The notes: generated by a model not told the origin, from the letters alone. A stretch of 64,000 nucleotides of DNA from Photobacterium arenosum (GCF_014841115.1 NZ_JACYTP010000003.1:248001-312000), one strand, 5' to 3'; shown: positions 48,307 to 57,562, counted from the first letter of the stretch. Translations and numbers: made by a program.

Positions 48307-48813
48307 ATGCTTATCAAACGGCCAGGCTCCCGGTATCAACTAAAACCGTTTACCGCGCAGGACTATTCATTACTCATGGATTGGGTAACGGATGAGGAGT
48401 TTAATTTACTTTGGGGAGGACCTGTGTATCAGTTTCCTCTGACCATAGAACAGATTGAGAAACATATTGCCCGTCCCGAAGTCCATCCCTATTTATTTCA
48501 GGTCGAAGGCCAGACAAAAGGCTATGTCGAGTTATACCAATCAGCACCCAAACAGTGCCGGCTTTGTCGTGTACTAGTGGCGAATGAATCGGACCGTGGT
48601 AAGGGCTATGGCCGGATGCTGCTGGATATGGCGGTGGAGAAAGCAGAGTCTGAGTTCGGTGCCGAGGTGGTATCATTAGCCGTGTTTGAGCACAATTTTC
48701 GTGCAGTAAATTGCTATCGTGGTATGGGGTTTGAAACGTATCAGGCTGATCGGGCGACTCGCGTTTTTAATGGTGAACCCTGGACTTTACTGCAAATGAA
48801 GAAGTTATTGTAA
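48307..48813 (+). CDS. GNAT-family N-acetyltransferase
   Basis: 168 residues. N-terminal substrate part, then the acetyl-CoA loop ANESDRGKGYGRMLLDMAVEKAESEFGAEVVSLAVFEHNFRAVNCYRGMGFETY. AAGGA lies upstream of the ATG. The acceptor is unknown. The 259 bases upstream (48048-48306) hold no supported gene; the palindrome AGATC-CTT-GATCT near 48108 hints at a decayed mobile element but nothing definite. Confidence 0.88.
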   Translation: MLIKRPGSRYQLKPFTAQDYSLLMDWVTDEEFNLLWGGPVYQFPLTIEQIEKHIARPEVHPYLFQVEGQTKGYVELYQSAPKQCRLCRVLVANESDRGKGYGRMLLDMAVEKAESEFGAEVVSLAVFEHNFRAVNCYRGMGFETYQADRATRVFNGEPWTLLQMKKLL

Positions 48814-48958
48814 CTATCCGGTTCGGCTTGCAGAGACACTCAGTGCTACTCTCAATAAAGAATGACTGAATTCTCCTCTTTGGTAGTGATACCAAGGTAT
48901 CTTGAGCTGTATTCTGGCTATCCGGCCAGATTTGCCGCCCCTATGATGAGGTATGCCC

Positions 48959-49414
48959 ATGAGCTTGGAACAATTCAAATATGTCAGCTATATCGCGGCA
49001 AAAGATACTGATGTCTGGAATGCTTTGCTGGATCCGAAAATGACCCAGCAATACTGGGGGCATGTGAATGAATCTGACTGGAAAGTGGGCAGCCGGTGGG
49101 CGCATATTCGGGCTGACGGCTCTGAAATTGAAGATGTGACGGGAAAAGTGTTGCTTATTCATCCACCTCACCATTTAGTGCTGAGCTGGCAGGAAACCGG
49201 AGGGCACCATGGTGTGATGCATTCATCTCAGGTGAGTGTTGCGCTGGAAAACCTTGGTGAAGACACCCGGATAACGGTTATCCACAGTGACTTGCAGTCG
49301 GGTTCGCTGAGTTATCAGGATGTCAGTGAAGGCTGGCCCGCGGTGATCAGTAATTTAAAAACCTTGCTGGAAACGGGTCATGTAATGGCCAGCGATATCT
49401 GGTCGGCCAATTAG
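48959..49414 (+). CDS. SRPBCC/AHSA1-like domain protein
   Basis: 151 residues from the ATG at 48959, with GAGG eight bases upstream. START-like (AHSA1) fold: FKYVSYIAAKDTDVWNALLDPKMTQQYWG, SDWKVGSRWAHIRADG, HHLVLSWQ, and the C-terminal GWPAVISNLKTLLETG helix. Such proteins bind small hydrophobic ligands or act in stress responses. It converges on the diguanylate cyclase gene with a small hairpin AGTAAC-AG-GTTACT between. Confidence 0.85.
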   Translation: MSLEQFKYVSYIAAKDTDVWNALLDPKMTQQYWGHVNESDWKVGSRWAHIRADGSEIEDVTGKVLLIHPPHHLVLSWQETGGHHGVMHSSQVSVALENLGEDTRITVIHSDLQSGSLSYQDVSEGWPAVISNLKTLLETGHVMASDIWSAN

Positions 49415-49421
49415 TAACAGG

Positions 49422-50546
49422 TTACTGACGTTTGGTAAAACCTGGTGCGGCATCAGAAGCAGGGTGTTCCAGGTTGGTGATTGGGTATGGATGCTCTGCT
49501 TTAAATTGCTGTTTCATTTCATACATAGCAAAATCTGCCTCCTGCAGCAGTTCTGACAGGCTTTTGCTGCCCGGAGTATAAACGCTCAGGCCGATACTGG
49601 CCGAGAGCGATAATTCGCGATGGAGGAGCTGAATGGGGATTTTGAGTACGTGGTCCAGCGTGTTCATCAGAAAGTTCGACACATACGCCTGATTGACCGA
49701 CTGAGGGAAAACCTGGATCACAGCAAATTCATCACCTCCCATCCTGGCAACATACATGCCATCGTGTGTCAGGTTATCAAGTCGACGCGCTATTGTTTTT
49801 AGCAACTGATCCCCGGCACCATGCCCCAGTGTATCATTCACTTCTTTGAACCCGTTCAGGTCAATCAGGAAAAACGCAAACTCGTTACCGGATTTCTCAA
49901 GATCTTTTAATTTTCTGTTGAGCCAAAGTCGGTTATGGATGCCGGTTAATGAGTCATACATCGCCAGCTGATGGTGTGTTTTCGACTCTTTCATCAGTAA
50001 GTAAATCATCATGATGCCGATCAGCAAGGTGGAAAACAGGGAGGCATGGATTAACCAGCGCAGAGAAATAAATCTGTCCAGTTTTGAGCGCAATACATTG
50101 TTGGAGAAAAGAAATGTTTTTAACGCATAACTCATCAATTGATCGTAATTATTTTTGACCGCCAGGGTCAGTTCAGTCACGTTCTGTTTGGTGAGCTGTT
50201 GCAGCGAAGCTTCGTAGCCTTTAACGATTTGATAGTGATGATTGAAAGATTGCAATGAACCAAAGGTGCTGTGAAGGCGGTTCACCTGGCTGTTGACTTG
50301 AATGGAATTAAAGCGGCTTAACAGTATCTCATACTGGAGTAGTACGTCGTTATTATCAGCCCGCCCGGCTTCATAGCTCTGAAGCTGGTATATGAACTCA
50401 CTGTATTCATCGCTCAGTTGCATCATGAACCAGCTGGCCAGATTCTGGTCTTTACTGACAGACTCAGCATTGGATTCTAAAGAGCTGACAGACACGAAAG
50501 TAAACACAATAAGCAGGGGAGCCGCAAAAAAAAGCAGCTTTTTCAT
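49422..50546 (-). CDS. Membrane diguanylate cyclase (GGDEF)
   Basis: 374 residues from the ATG at 50546 (GGGA upstream); further upstream the frame runs into the spacer before it. Membrane helix 1-20, periplasmic helical domain about 25-170, second helix about 172-192, then GGDEF: YDSLTGIHNRLWLN, FFLIDLNGFKEVNDTLGHGAGDQLL and an intact RMGGDEFAV. No RxxD inhibition site precedes it. It makes c-di-GMP, which in curli bacteria acts above csgD; a link here is inference. Fifty-two bases downstream of the periplasmic-protein gene, same operon. Confidence 0.93.
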   Translation of the reverse strand: MKKLLFFAAPLLIVFTFVSVSSLESNAESVSKDQNLASWFMMQLSDEYSEFIYQLQSYEAGRADNNDVLLQYEILLSRFNSIQVNSQVNRLHSTFGSLQSFNHHYQIVKGYEASLQQLTKQNVTELTLAVKNNYDQLMSYALKTFLFSNNVLRSKLDRFISLRWLIHASLFSTLLIGIMMIYLLMKESKTHHQLAMYDSLTGIHNRLWLNRKLKDLEKSGNEFAFFLIDLNGFKEVNDTLGHGAGDQLLKTIARRLDNLTHDGMYVARMGGDEFAVIQVFPQSVNQAYVSNFLMNTLDHVLKIPIQLLHRELSLSASIGLSVYTPGSKSLSELLQEADFAMYEMKQQFKAEHPYPITNLEHPASDAAPGFTKRQ

Positions 50547-50598
50547 TAAGGGCATCCCGGCTAAGTGAAAAACTTTTAATGATTTCAAAGATAACACG

Positions 50599-51114
50599 TC
50601 ATGGCACCACATTAATTTCGTTTATTTGCCAGACCATTTTTTCTAGGAAACCCTTATCAATGAGGTTTGGGTACGTATCCAGTGAAAAAATAAGCCAGAA
50701 GGGGCCGTAATCACGTACTCTCATCCATTCATCATTGTGACGTACCGCCAGTACAGGTTGATATGTTTCCATATCTTGCCAGTTTAACTCGGCGGTAAAT
50801 TTATTCAGGGCCGTAAAATGTATGGTGCCGGGTTTTAGCTGATAGTGGTCTAACAAGGCTTGCAGATTAACACCGGAAAATGTTGCTTTGCCATTGATCC
50901 AAGGCATAGAGGTGGTGATGGATTCCTGCGGGAGGCTGGCGATATCGTCTCGTGTCAGGCGTATTTCTATGGGCGCATTTTCCGCCGACTGCCCTTTAAG
51001 TATCAATGGAGGTGGTGTGAGAGCAAAAACAGGAAAAACGAAAATAACTCCTGCAAATAGCAGGCCTGACAAGAGGGTATTGGAAAGTGGTGAGATATAC
51101 TTCCTGAGAATCAC
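50599..51114 (-). CDS. Periplasmic molybdopterin-oxidoreductase-like protein
   Basis: 171 residues. Signal peptide to about 31 (cleaved near VFA). The mature part resembles a short sulfite-oxidase-type molybdopterin domain (IRLTRDDIASLPQESI, FSGVNLQALLDHY, VRDYGPFWLIFSL) but lacks an evident Mo-ligand Cys, so it may only bind a ligand. Being encoded directly before a diguanylate cyclase with a periplasmic domain suggests that it feeds a signal to it; this is inference. Confidence 0.75.
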   Translation of the reverse strand: MILRKYISPLSNTLLSGLLFAGVIFVFPVFALTPPPLILKGQSAENAPIEIRLTRDDIASLPQESITTSMPWINGKATFSGVNLQALLDHYQLKPGTIHFTALNKFTAELNWQDMETYQPVLAVRHNDEWMRVRDYGPFWLIFSLDTYPNLIDKGFLEKMVWQINEINVVP

Positions 51115-51517
51115 ATATCCCTCAGCTTCGTGTGCGATTAGTGCGTAAATACAAAGATAGCTATATAAAAGCGCAAAGCAATACTTTTCTCGTATGAATG
51201 AGTGTGAAGGGATTATTTCAAATTTGAATTGAATGTGGGCGTTATGTCTGAAATGACAGTTTATGTGGTTTTATGTTTCACAATTATTGGACTTTTCGGT
51301 ATAAACACACAGCCTTGTTGCGTGACTTTTGTTCCAAAAGTGGCGCATGGGAGGCGATTGCATATATGAAGTTCCAACTTAAGTTTATTGTCACGCAAGG
51401 AAATCAGATGCCAAAGTGTCTTTTTTTAGACATCTGATGCTATTACCGGCGAACCCTAGTTAAAGTGCCTCTGCTGAAGTCATTGGCGCTGTTGATCACG
51501 CCGGCATGACAGGCAAA
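51115..51517. other. Spacer with long-range inverted repeats
   Basis: About 400 bases without a gene. TTGCGTGAC (51318-51326) and GTCACGCAA (51390-51398) are inverted repeats 63 bases apart; ATCAGATG (51403-51410) and CATCTGAT (51431-51438) form another pair around a T7 stretch. It could be a small RNA or a relic of an inverted-repeat element. Confidence 0.35.
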
Positions 51518-52975
51518 TTAAAGTAACGGGCTGAACATATAAAAGCACTGTTCAAGAAATTTATGGCCTAAAGAACGTTCACGCCATTTTGCCGGATCAA
51601 TCCGGCTGGATTGTTTTATATACTGTTGCTGCAATTGTGCTAATTGCGCTGTAAAAACCGGATTATCTACCGCTAACGTCACTTCAAAATTCAGCCACAG
51701 ACTTCGCATATCCAGGTTGACTGTACCAATCAGGCAGTGGGTATCATCAACGACAACCGATTTAGTATGGAGCAGACCGCCGTTAAACCGGTGAATAAAC
51801 ACACCGGCATTGAGAAGTTCGGCAAAAAACGAGCGGCTGGCCCATTCCACCATGACAGAGTCGTTTTTGGCGGGAATGACAATGTGAACTTCTGTCCCTC
51901 GTTCCGCGGCACTGATCAGCGCATGTAACAAGTGTTCGCTGGGTACAAAATAGGGGGTAGTGATGACCACGCGCTCCCTGGCCTGGTAAATACTGATCAG
52001 CAGAACCTGATGGATGATTTCATCCGGCATACCCGGCCCGGACGGAATCACCTGGATCATATCGATGTTGCCAGCAGGCGGGGTTGCGTCGCATTCAGGA
52101 ACGGGGGGCAAATAACGTTGCCCGGTTTCGACTTCCCAATCCCAGGCCTGAATACAATTGAGCACCGACACGGCCGGACCGGTGACTCGCACCATCACAT
52201 CAATCCATTGCCCTACACCGGCATCTGTTTTAAAAAAAGCCGGATCGACCAGATTCATGGAGCCGGTATAGGCAATTTGCGCATCAATGACAACAATTTT
52301 ACGGTGCTGCCGGATATCCAGTCTTCGCAGGAACATACGTAACGGGCTGACAGCCAGCGCTTCTGTCAATTCGATACCGGCATGCTTCATTAAACGCGGC
52401 CAGTGGGAACGGAAAAAACGCATACTGCCAGCAGAATCCAGCAATAATCTGACTTTAACACCACGTTTAGCGGCAAGAATTAATGCTGTTGCCACTTCGT
52501 CGGCCAGGCCGCCCGGATGCCAGATATAAAATTCCAAATGAATTGCGCGATGGGCCTGCTGTATGTCTGAAATCAGCGAGCGCAGAATGGTTTGCGGGGT
52601 GTCCTGCAATGTCATGCTGTTACCCACCAACGCCGGAATGCCGAGGCGGTTCTGACACAGATCGTGAATGGGTTTGGTATGCAGGTTCATCAGCTGAGGC
52701 TGGTGTCCCGGGCAGTTATACAGTTGCTTAAACCAGCTGGCGAAGGGCTCAAACATTTCTTCGGCACGTAATGCCCGCTTTTTGCCAAGATTGAGTTCAC
52801 CAAACAAGAGATAGGCAATGATGCCACCAATAGGAATGATGTAGATAATCATCAGCCATGCCAGCGACACGCCCACAACACGACGTTTGAATACCACCCG
52901 CATAGTGACAGCCGCAATGGCCACCCAATAGATAAACAGGCTGAGCCAGGCTAAGACTTGATAAACGTGATCCAT
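51518..52975 (-). CDS. cls: Cardiolipin synthase (ClsA type)
   Basis: 485 residues. Two N-terminal helices (about 8-30 and 38-60), then two phospholipase D domains with HKD motifs HRKIVVIDAQIAYTGSMN and HTKSVVVDDTHCLIGTVN. It joins two phosphatidylglycerols into cardiolipin at the inner membrane. The length is that of ClsA. Single-gene unit, divergent from the NSS transporter gene. Confidence 0.95.
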   Translation of the reverse strand: MDHVYQVLAWLSLFIYWVAIAAVTMRVVFKRRVVGVSLAWLMIIYIIPIGGIIAYLLFGELNLGKKRALRAEEMFEPFASWFKQLYNCPGHQPQLMNLHTKPIHDLCQNRLGIPALVGNSMTLQDTPQTILRSLISDIQQAHRAIHLEFYIWHPGGLADEVATALILAAKRGVKVRLLLDSAGSMRFFRSHWPRLMKHAGIELTEALAVSPLRMFLRRLDIRQHRKIVVIDAQIAYTGSMNLVDPAFFKTDAGVGQWIDVMVRVTGPAVSVLNCIQAWDWEVETGQRYLPPVPECDATPPAGNIDMIQVIPSGPGMPDEIIHQVLLISIYQARERVVITTPYFVPSEHLLHALISAAERGTEVHIVIPAKNDSVMVEWASRSFFAELLNAGVFIHRFNGGLLHTKSVVVDDTHCLIGTVNLDMRSLWLNFEVTLAVDNPVFTAQLAQLQQQYIKQSSRIDPAKWRERSLGHKFLEQCFYMFSPLL

Positions 52976-53158
52976 AAAAGCGGCTTGTCTCTTTCTATAT
53001 GCATACCTGCGCTCTATTTTGCACCCGAATCGCTGTAAAACATAGGGTTAAGCGAAAACTTGACACATTTTATAATGCCGTATGTATCAATAGTGAAGGC
53101 GTTATACGCTGAGAAATGTCTTATCTTGTAAGAGCCCCTTGTTATTTGAGTATCGTGT

Positions 53159-54490
53159 ATGGCGAACAGAGCGCAATTCAGCTCCCGCATTGGTTTCATT
53201 CTGGCGGCAGCCGGCTCCGCGGTCGGTCTGGGCAATATCTGGGGTTTTCCGACTCAGGCGGCCAGCAATGGCGGCGCGGTATTTCTGATGGTTTATTTGC
53301 TGATGGTGTTTGCGCTGGCTTATCCCTTGCTGGTGGCTGAGCTGACCATTGGCCGCTACGGCAGTGCCGATCCCATCACCTCGTTGCGTAAAGTCTGGCC
53401 ACGGCAGAAAGCCCTGATGGGGCTGGTCGGGCTGGCGGGTATGATAGCTGTATCGCTGATATTGAGTTTCTACGCGATTGTTGCCGGTTGGCTATTGGGG
53501 TATTTGCTGGCACCGATTTGTGAGGCGGTGGGGTTGGTTTCACTGGCTCACTGGCTGGAAGCGTTTGGCAGCGGCCGTAACCTGATACTCATGCTGGTCT
53601 TTATGTGGCTGACCGTAATGGTAGTAAGGAACGGGGTTGCTGATGGGATCGAAAAATGGTCCACCCGTCTGATGCCTGTTCTGCTGCTGCTGTTCGTTGT
53701 TATGGTGGTGTATATATTGACGCAGGACGGCGCCTGGAACGGGTTGAAGCTGTACCTGATCCCGGATTTCAGCCATTTGTCTCCCAAGCTGATTGTCAGC
53801 GCGATGGGGCAGGCGTTTTTTTCTCTTTCTCTTGGGGTGTGCACTATGATGGTGTACGGCTCGTATCTGAGTAAGTCGGCGAATCTACCGAAAACAGCAG
53901 CGCAGGTTGCACTGCTCGATACTGCCGTTGCTTTTATCGCCGGGCTGCTGATTCTGCCTGCTATGTTTGTGGCCCAGCATAACGGCGTGGTGATTTACGA
54001 CGAGAGCGGGGCATTACTGGCGTCCGATACGCTGGTATTTAGTGTGCTGCCGACCATGTTCGACACCATGGGGCCGGTGGGCATGATAGTCGGCATCTTG
54101 TTTTTCGTGCTGATGATCATTGCGGCGCTTACCTCTTCCATTTCTATGCTGGAGGTGCCCGTCTCTTGCGCCATTGAAGAACTGAACCAGCGCCGCAGTA
54201 CCGCCGTCTGGTGGATAGGCGGGTTAATCTGCGTCATCTCGGCGATCATTGTGTTTAATTTTGACGCCTTGTTCGGCCGGGTAGTGACCACGACCACAGC
54301 CTACGCACAGCCGATCATCGGCATGATTTTCGCGCTGCTGGTGGGATGGATCTGGCACAGAAATAAAGTATTGCAAGAAATCCGCAAAGGTTATCCGGCC
54401 GTTGCGTCGAGCCTGTTCTGGCGGATCTGGCCCTGGTATGTGCGTATTGTCTGTCCGGTTCTCATGCTGCTGGTCTTTTTCCTCCAGTAA
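53159..54490 (+). CDS. Sodium-dependent transporter, NSS family
   Basis: 443 residues, about eleven membrane helices. Family signature FILAAAGSAVGLGNIWGFPTQAASNGGAVF in helix 1 (unwound sodium/substrate site), then ELTIGRYG and the FFSLSLGVCTMMVYGSYL stretch in helix 6. Members import amino acids or other amines with sodium; the substrate here is unknown. No clear ribosome site just before the ATG. Confidence 0.93.
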   Translation: MANRAQFSSRIGFILAAAGSAVGLGNIWGFPTQAASNGGAVFLMVYLLMVFALAYPLLVAELTIGRYGSADPITSLRKVWPRQKALMGLVGLAGMIAVSLILSFYAIVAGWLLGYLLAPICEAVGLVSLAHWLEAFGSGRNLILMLVFMWLTVMVVRNGVADGIEKWSTRLMPVLLLLFVVMVVYILTQDGAWNGLKLYLIPDFSHLSPKLIVSAMGQAFFSLSLGVCTMMVYGSYLSKSANLPKTAAQVALLDTAVAFIAGLLILPAMFVAQHNGVVIYDESGALLASDTLVFSVLPTMFDTMGPVGMIVGILFFVLMIIAALTSSISMLEVPVSCAIEELNQRRSTAVWWIGGLICVISAIIVFNFDALFGRVVTTTTAYAQPIIGMIFALLVGWIWHRNKVLQEIRKGYPAVASSLFWRIWPWYVRIVCPVLMLLVFFLQ

Positions 54491-54568
54491 CGGATGACAT
54501 CACAAGGCTGGCGTCATGCGGCAGAGCGGGTATACTGCCGCTTTCCTGAGTTAATCGAACTGCGAACC

Positions 54569-55273
54569 ATGTTTACACTTCTGCATCAAACCCCGGACTT
54601 CCTCGTTATTTGCAAACATGCTGGCGTGAGTGTGCATAAAGATGACAATGATCAGCCACTGCTTGCGGAGGTTGCTGCGGCAACCGGAGATAAACAGCTG
54701 TATCTGATCCACCGTCTGGATAAGATGACATCGGGCATTTTGCTGCTGGGCCGTCACGCGAAAGCCGCCGCCGAGTTGTCGGGCGGTTTTGCCCGTCGTG
54801 AAGTGCAGAAGTTTTATCTCGCTATCAGCAGCAAGAAACCCAAAAAGAAGCAGGGCACAGTGATTGGCGATATGAGCCGTTCACGTCGTCGCAGCTGGAA
54901 GCTGGATGCAACGCGAGAGAATCCGGCTATTACCCAGTTTATTTCAACGGCCGCCGGTGGTGGCCGCCGGCTGTTCCTGTGCAAACCCTGCACAGGGAAA
55001 ACCCATCAGATCCGGGTGGCGTTGAAAAGTGTGGGGGCCGGCATCACAGGTGATGATATTTATGGTCAGGAAGAGGCAGACCGCGGATATTTACACGCAT
55101 TTGCCCTGCAGTTTACCTTTCAGGGACAAGTCAGCCGCTTTGTCTGTTTGCCTGAACAAGGCTCGCTATGGCAAGTGGCGGAAGTGCAGGTTGCGTTGTC
55201 CGAGTGGTCTGCGCCCTGGGACATTTCATGGCCTTCGCTACCTTCAGGGCTGGTTAAACCGCGCATTGATTAA
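54569..55273 (+). CDS. RluA-family pseudouridine synthase
   Basis: 234 residues from the ATG at 54569; an earlier in-frame ATG would add 25 unconserved residues. Motifs: FLVICKHAGVSVHKD, LYLIHRLDKMTSGILLLGR (catalytic Asp), CKPCTGKTHQIRVALKSVG. It belongs to the small subgroup that lacks an S4 domain; its RNA target is not known. The next gene lies 65 bases downstream. Confidence 0.9.
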   Translation: MFTLLHQTPDFLVICKHAGVSVHKDDNDQPLLAEVAAATGDKQLYLIHRLDKMTSGILLLGRHAKAAAELSGGFARREVQKFYLAISSKKPKKKQGTVIGDMSRSRRRSWKLDATRENPAITQFISTAAGGGRRLFLCKPCTGKTHQIRVALKSVGAGITGDDIYGQEEADRGYLHAFALQFTFQGQVSRFVCLPEQGSLWQVAEVQVALSEWSAPWDISWPSLPSGLVKPRID

Positions 55274-55338
55274 TGCCGTTGCCGCCAGAGCGGCAATCCG
55301 GTTAGATTCATTTATTATTTATTCCATACTGGTGATTC

Positions 55339-56274
55339 ATGGACGCTTCTGCTTTACCTCTTTTTTATCAACATTTGCTGTCGCAACTGGCTTCTCCTCC
55401 TCATGAAATGCGCCGGCTATTCCATGGCCGGGGCCGGCGCTGGGCCGGACTGGAGCAACTGACGGCCGACTGGCTTGACGGCCAGGTGTTGATATCGCTG
55501 TTTAAAGAGCAGGATGCTGACTTTCTGGCTGCTTTGACGGCTTTACTTCAAGACGTAACGCAAACGCAAGCCTGGCAGCGCTCGGGCGCGGTGTCGCTTT
55601 TGGTGCAGCATCGTGACCGGGTGGGCTCACCGATGGAAGTGATCTGGGGGGAGCTGCAAACCTGGCAGCAAGTGACGGAAAATGGCCTTAAGTTTCAGCT
55701 GGATTTGGGTCAGAAGCAAAATAATGGTCTGTTTCTGGACATGCGTTATGGCCGCCAGTGGGTAAGAGACGCGGCGAAAGACAGCAAAGTGCTCAATTTG
55801 TTTGCCTATACGTGTGGATTTTCTGTTGCCGCCATTGCGGGCGGCGCAGAGCATGTGGTTAATCTGGATATGGCCAAAGCGGCTCTGGGGCGTGGCCGGG
55901 ATAATCACCGGCTGAACGGGCACGATCTGAGCAAGGTGAGTTTTTTAGGGCACGATATCTTTAAATCCTGGGGCAAACTGAAAAAGTATGGCCCTTATGA
56001 TCTGATTATCATTGACCCGCCGTCCTTTCAGAAAGGCAGTTTTGCACTCACGAAAGATTACGCCAAAATTCTGCGCCGTTTGCCGGATATGCTGACAGCC
56101 GAAGGCAAGGTGCTGGCCTGTGTCAACTCGCCTGCTGTGTCACCACAGTTTTTGATCGATGGCATGGCTGAGGAAGCACCTGAACTGAGGTTTATTGAGC
56201 GCCTTGATAATCCGCCTGAGTTTGCGGATCTGGAGCACGACAGTGCGCTGAAGGCCATGATTTTTGCCCGATAA
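55339..56274 (+). CDS. Class I SAM-dependent methyltransferase, RlmI/RlmK-like
   Basis: 311 residues. N-terminal region of about 130 residues, then Rossmann methyltransferase: GLFLDMRYGRQWVRDAAKDSKVLNLFAYTCGFSVAAIAGGAEHVVNLDMA, and the catalytic-site motif IIIDPPSFQKGSF. Such enzymes methylate rRNA bases; the target here is not known. The C-terminal ADLEHDSALKAMIFAR is typical. Terminator follows directly. Confidence 0.88.
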   Translation: MDASALPLFYQHLLSQLASPPHEMRRLFHGRGRRWAGLEQLTADWLDGQVLISLFKEQDADFLAALTALLQDVTQTQAWQRSGAVSLLVQHRDRVGSPMEVIWGELQTWQQVTENGLKFQLDLGQKQNNGLFLDMRYGRQWVRDAAKDSKVLNLFAYTCGFSVAAIAGGAEHVVNLDMAKAALGRGRDNHRLNGHDLSKVSFLGHDIFKSWGKLKKYGPYDLIIIDPPSFQKGSFALTKDYAKILRRLPDMLTAEGKVLACVNSPAVSPQFLIDGMAEEAPELRFIERLDNPPEFADLEHDSALKAMIFAR

Positions 56275-56276
56275 AT

Positions 56277-56307
56277 AAAAATGCCGGAGGATATCTCCGG
56301 CATTTTT
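56277..56307. terminator. Terminator between convergent genes
   Basis: AAAAATGCCGGAG pairs perfectly with CTCCGGCATTTTT around GATAT; it can act in both directions. Confidence 0.92.
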
Positions 56308-56354
56308 ATAACGGGTTAGCTTCCTGCCTGCCTGGTTTTCTGTCTGGCAACAGA

Positions 56355-56771
56355 TCAGGAGCCGGGAGCAACAATCTGGGCACAGAATTGTGCATTGATC
56401 GGCTGCTGCACCACGGGTCTTCCCCGCATATCCAGGATCTGAATCAGATAGCCCAGACCTTCGCTGACCATAGGCGTCAGTTCAGGATTACTGCAGAAGT
56501 TCGCTGCCGCTGCCTGAGCCGCCTGAGTGGGAGGAACTTTACCGCCACCACCGTAGAGAATGGTAATTTCAACAATATTCTGCTGCGCCTTCGCTTTCAT
56601 GATCTGGTACTGATCAATCTTGGGATAAGGTGCTTTGGAGTTAATGACAGCTGCCCGGCGCTCCGCAAGCTCGTTGGTCAGGTCATCCTGCGATTTAGCA
56701 CAGCCAGTGAGAATAACTGCAGCCATCATGGCGGTAAACAGGGCCTTTATGGATGCTCGATTCATAACCAT
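56355..56771 (-). CDS. Probable type II secretion pilotin lipoprotein (GspS-beta/AspS-like)
   Basis: 138 residues (136 from the second Met). Lipoprotein signal with lipobox L-T-G-C (Cys24). The mature domain has the pattern of Vibrio AspS: VEITILYGGGG, a helix ending with a Cys (AAANFCSNPEL), then GYLIQILDMRGRPVVQQPIN-x3-C, giving two Cys for a disulphide. AspS delivers the GspD secretin to the outer membrane. It fits the vibriolysin-like protease, a likely T2SS client. The start shares one base with the yciI stop. Confidence 0.65.
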   Translation of the reverse strand: MVMNRASIKALFTAMMAAVILTGCAKSQDDLTNELAERRAAVINSKAPYPKIDQYQIMKAKAQQNIVEITILYGGGGKVPPTQAAQAAAANFCSNPELTPMVSEGLGYLIQILDMRGRPVVQQPINAQFCAQIVAPGS

Positions 56772-57073
56772 CAGGCCGGAAGTACTTTTTTGAATGGCTT
56801 CACAATGACTTTGTCATAGACACCGGCATCAATGTAAGGATCGGCATCTGCCCAGGCTTTTGCTTCTTCAAGAGAGCCAAACTCGGCGATGACGGTAGAG
56901 CCTGTAAAACCGGCTTCACCCGGGTTATCGCTGTCAATGGCGGGCATAGGTCCGGCAACCAGCAGGCGGCCTTCATCCTGCAGGGCTTTGAGGCGAGCCA
57001 GGTGATTTTCGCGAACGCTCAGACGGCGCTCCAGACTGTTTTCAACATCTTGAGAAAAAATGACGTACCACAT
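56771..57073 (-). CDS. yciI: YciI-like protein
   Basis: 100 residues from the ATG at 57073 (AGGGAG upstream), matching Yci[42 protein letters not shown] and the C-terminal [18 protein letters not shown]. Ferredoxin-like fold with the His/Asp pair of the family; activity unknown. Next to yciA as in E. coli. Confidence 0.93.
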   Translation of the reverse strand: MWYVIFSQDVENSLERRLSVRENHLARLKALQDEGRLLVAGPMPAIDSDNPGEAGFTGSTVIAEFGSLEEAKAWADADPYIDAGVYDKVIVKPFKKVLPA

Positions 57074-57160
57074 GCGTTCTGTCTCCCTGTACTTGTGGTG
57101 GAATGCAGCCGTTATCATAGCGGAATGAAAAAGCCCCAACCAGCGATCAGGGCAGATAAA

Positions 57161-57562
57161 TCAGGCTTTCTTAATCGGACGAGGGCGGCCATCGGCATCA
57201 ATGGCGACATAATTGAAGGTGGCTTCACTGACTTTGTAGCGCTCACCAATACCGTCATTGCCAACGGGTTTCACCCACACTTCCATGGCGACAGAGAGCG
57301 ATGTATTACCAATACGGTTACATTCGCCATAACAGCACACAACATCGCCTACACCGACGGGGGCTTTAAACACTATGTTGTCGACTGAGACGGTAACCAC
57401 TTTACCGCGAGATATTTCCTTAGCCAGAATCGCACCGGCCAGATCGAGCTGTGACATTATCCAGCCACCAAAAATGTCGCCATTTGCGTTGGTGTCAGCA
57501 GGCATGGCTAAAGTGCGAAGTAATAACTGGCCTCGTGGGACATTATTTTCTGAATTCATCAT
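57161..57562 (-). CDS. yciA: Acyl-CoA thioesterase YciA
   Basis: 133 residues. Hot-dog thioesterase: PRGQLLLRTLAMPADTNANGDIFGGWIMSQLDLAGAILAKE with the catalytic NxxGDxFGG motif, then VDNIVFKAPVGVGDVV. YciA hydrolyses a broad range of acyl-CoAs. First of the yciA-yciI-pilotin run. Confidence 0.95.
   Translation of the reverse strand: MMNSENNVPRGQLLLRTLAMPADTNANGDIFGGWIMSQLDLAGAILAKEISRGKVVTVSVDNIVFKAPVGVGDVVCCYGECNRIGNTSLSVAMEVWVKPVGNDGIGERYKVSEATFNYVAIDADGRPRPIKKA

Noticed and set aside
46893-49414. Integron cassette array with attC sites
   Set aside because: The gaps between genes were checked for paired core sites with long inverted repeats; the gap at 47565-47621 is too short and no attC-like structure was seen in the others.
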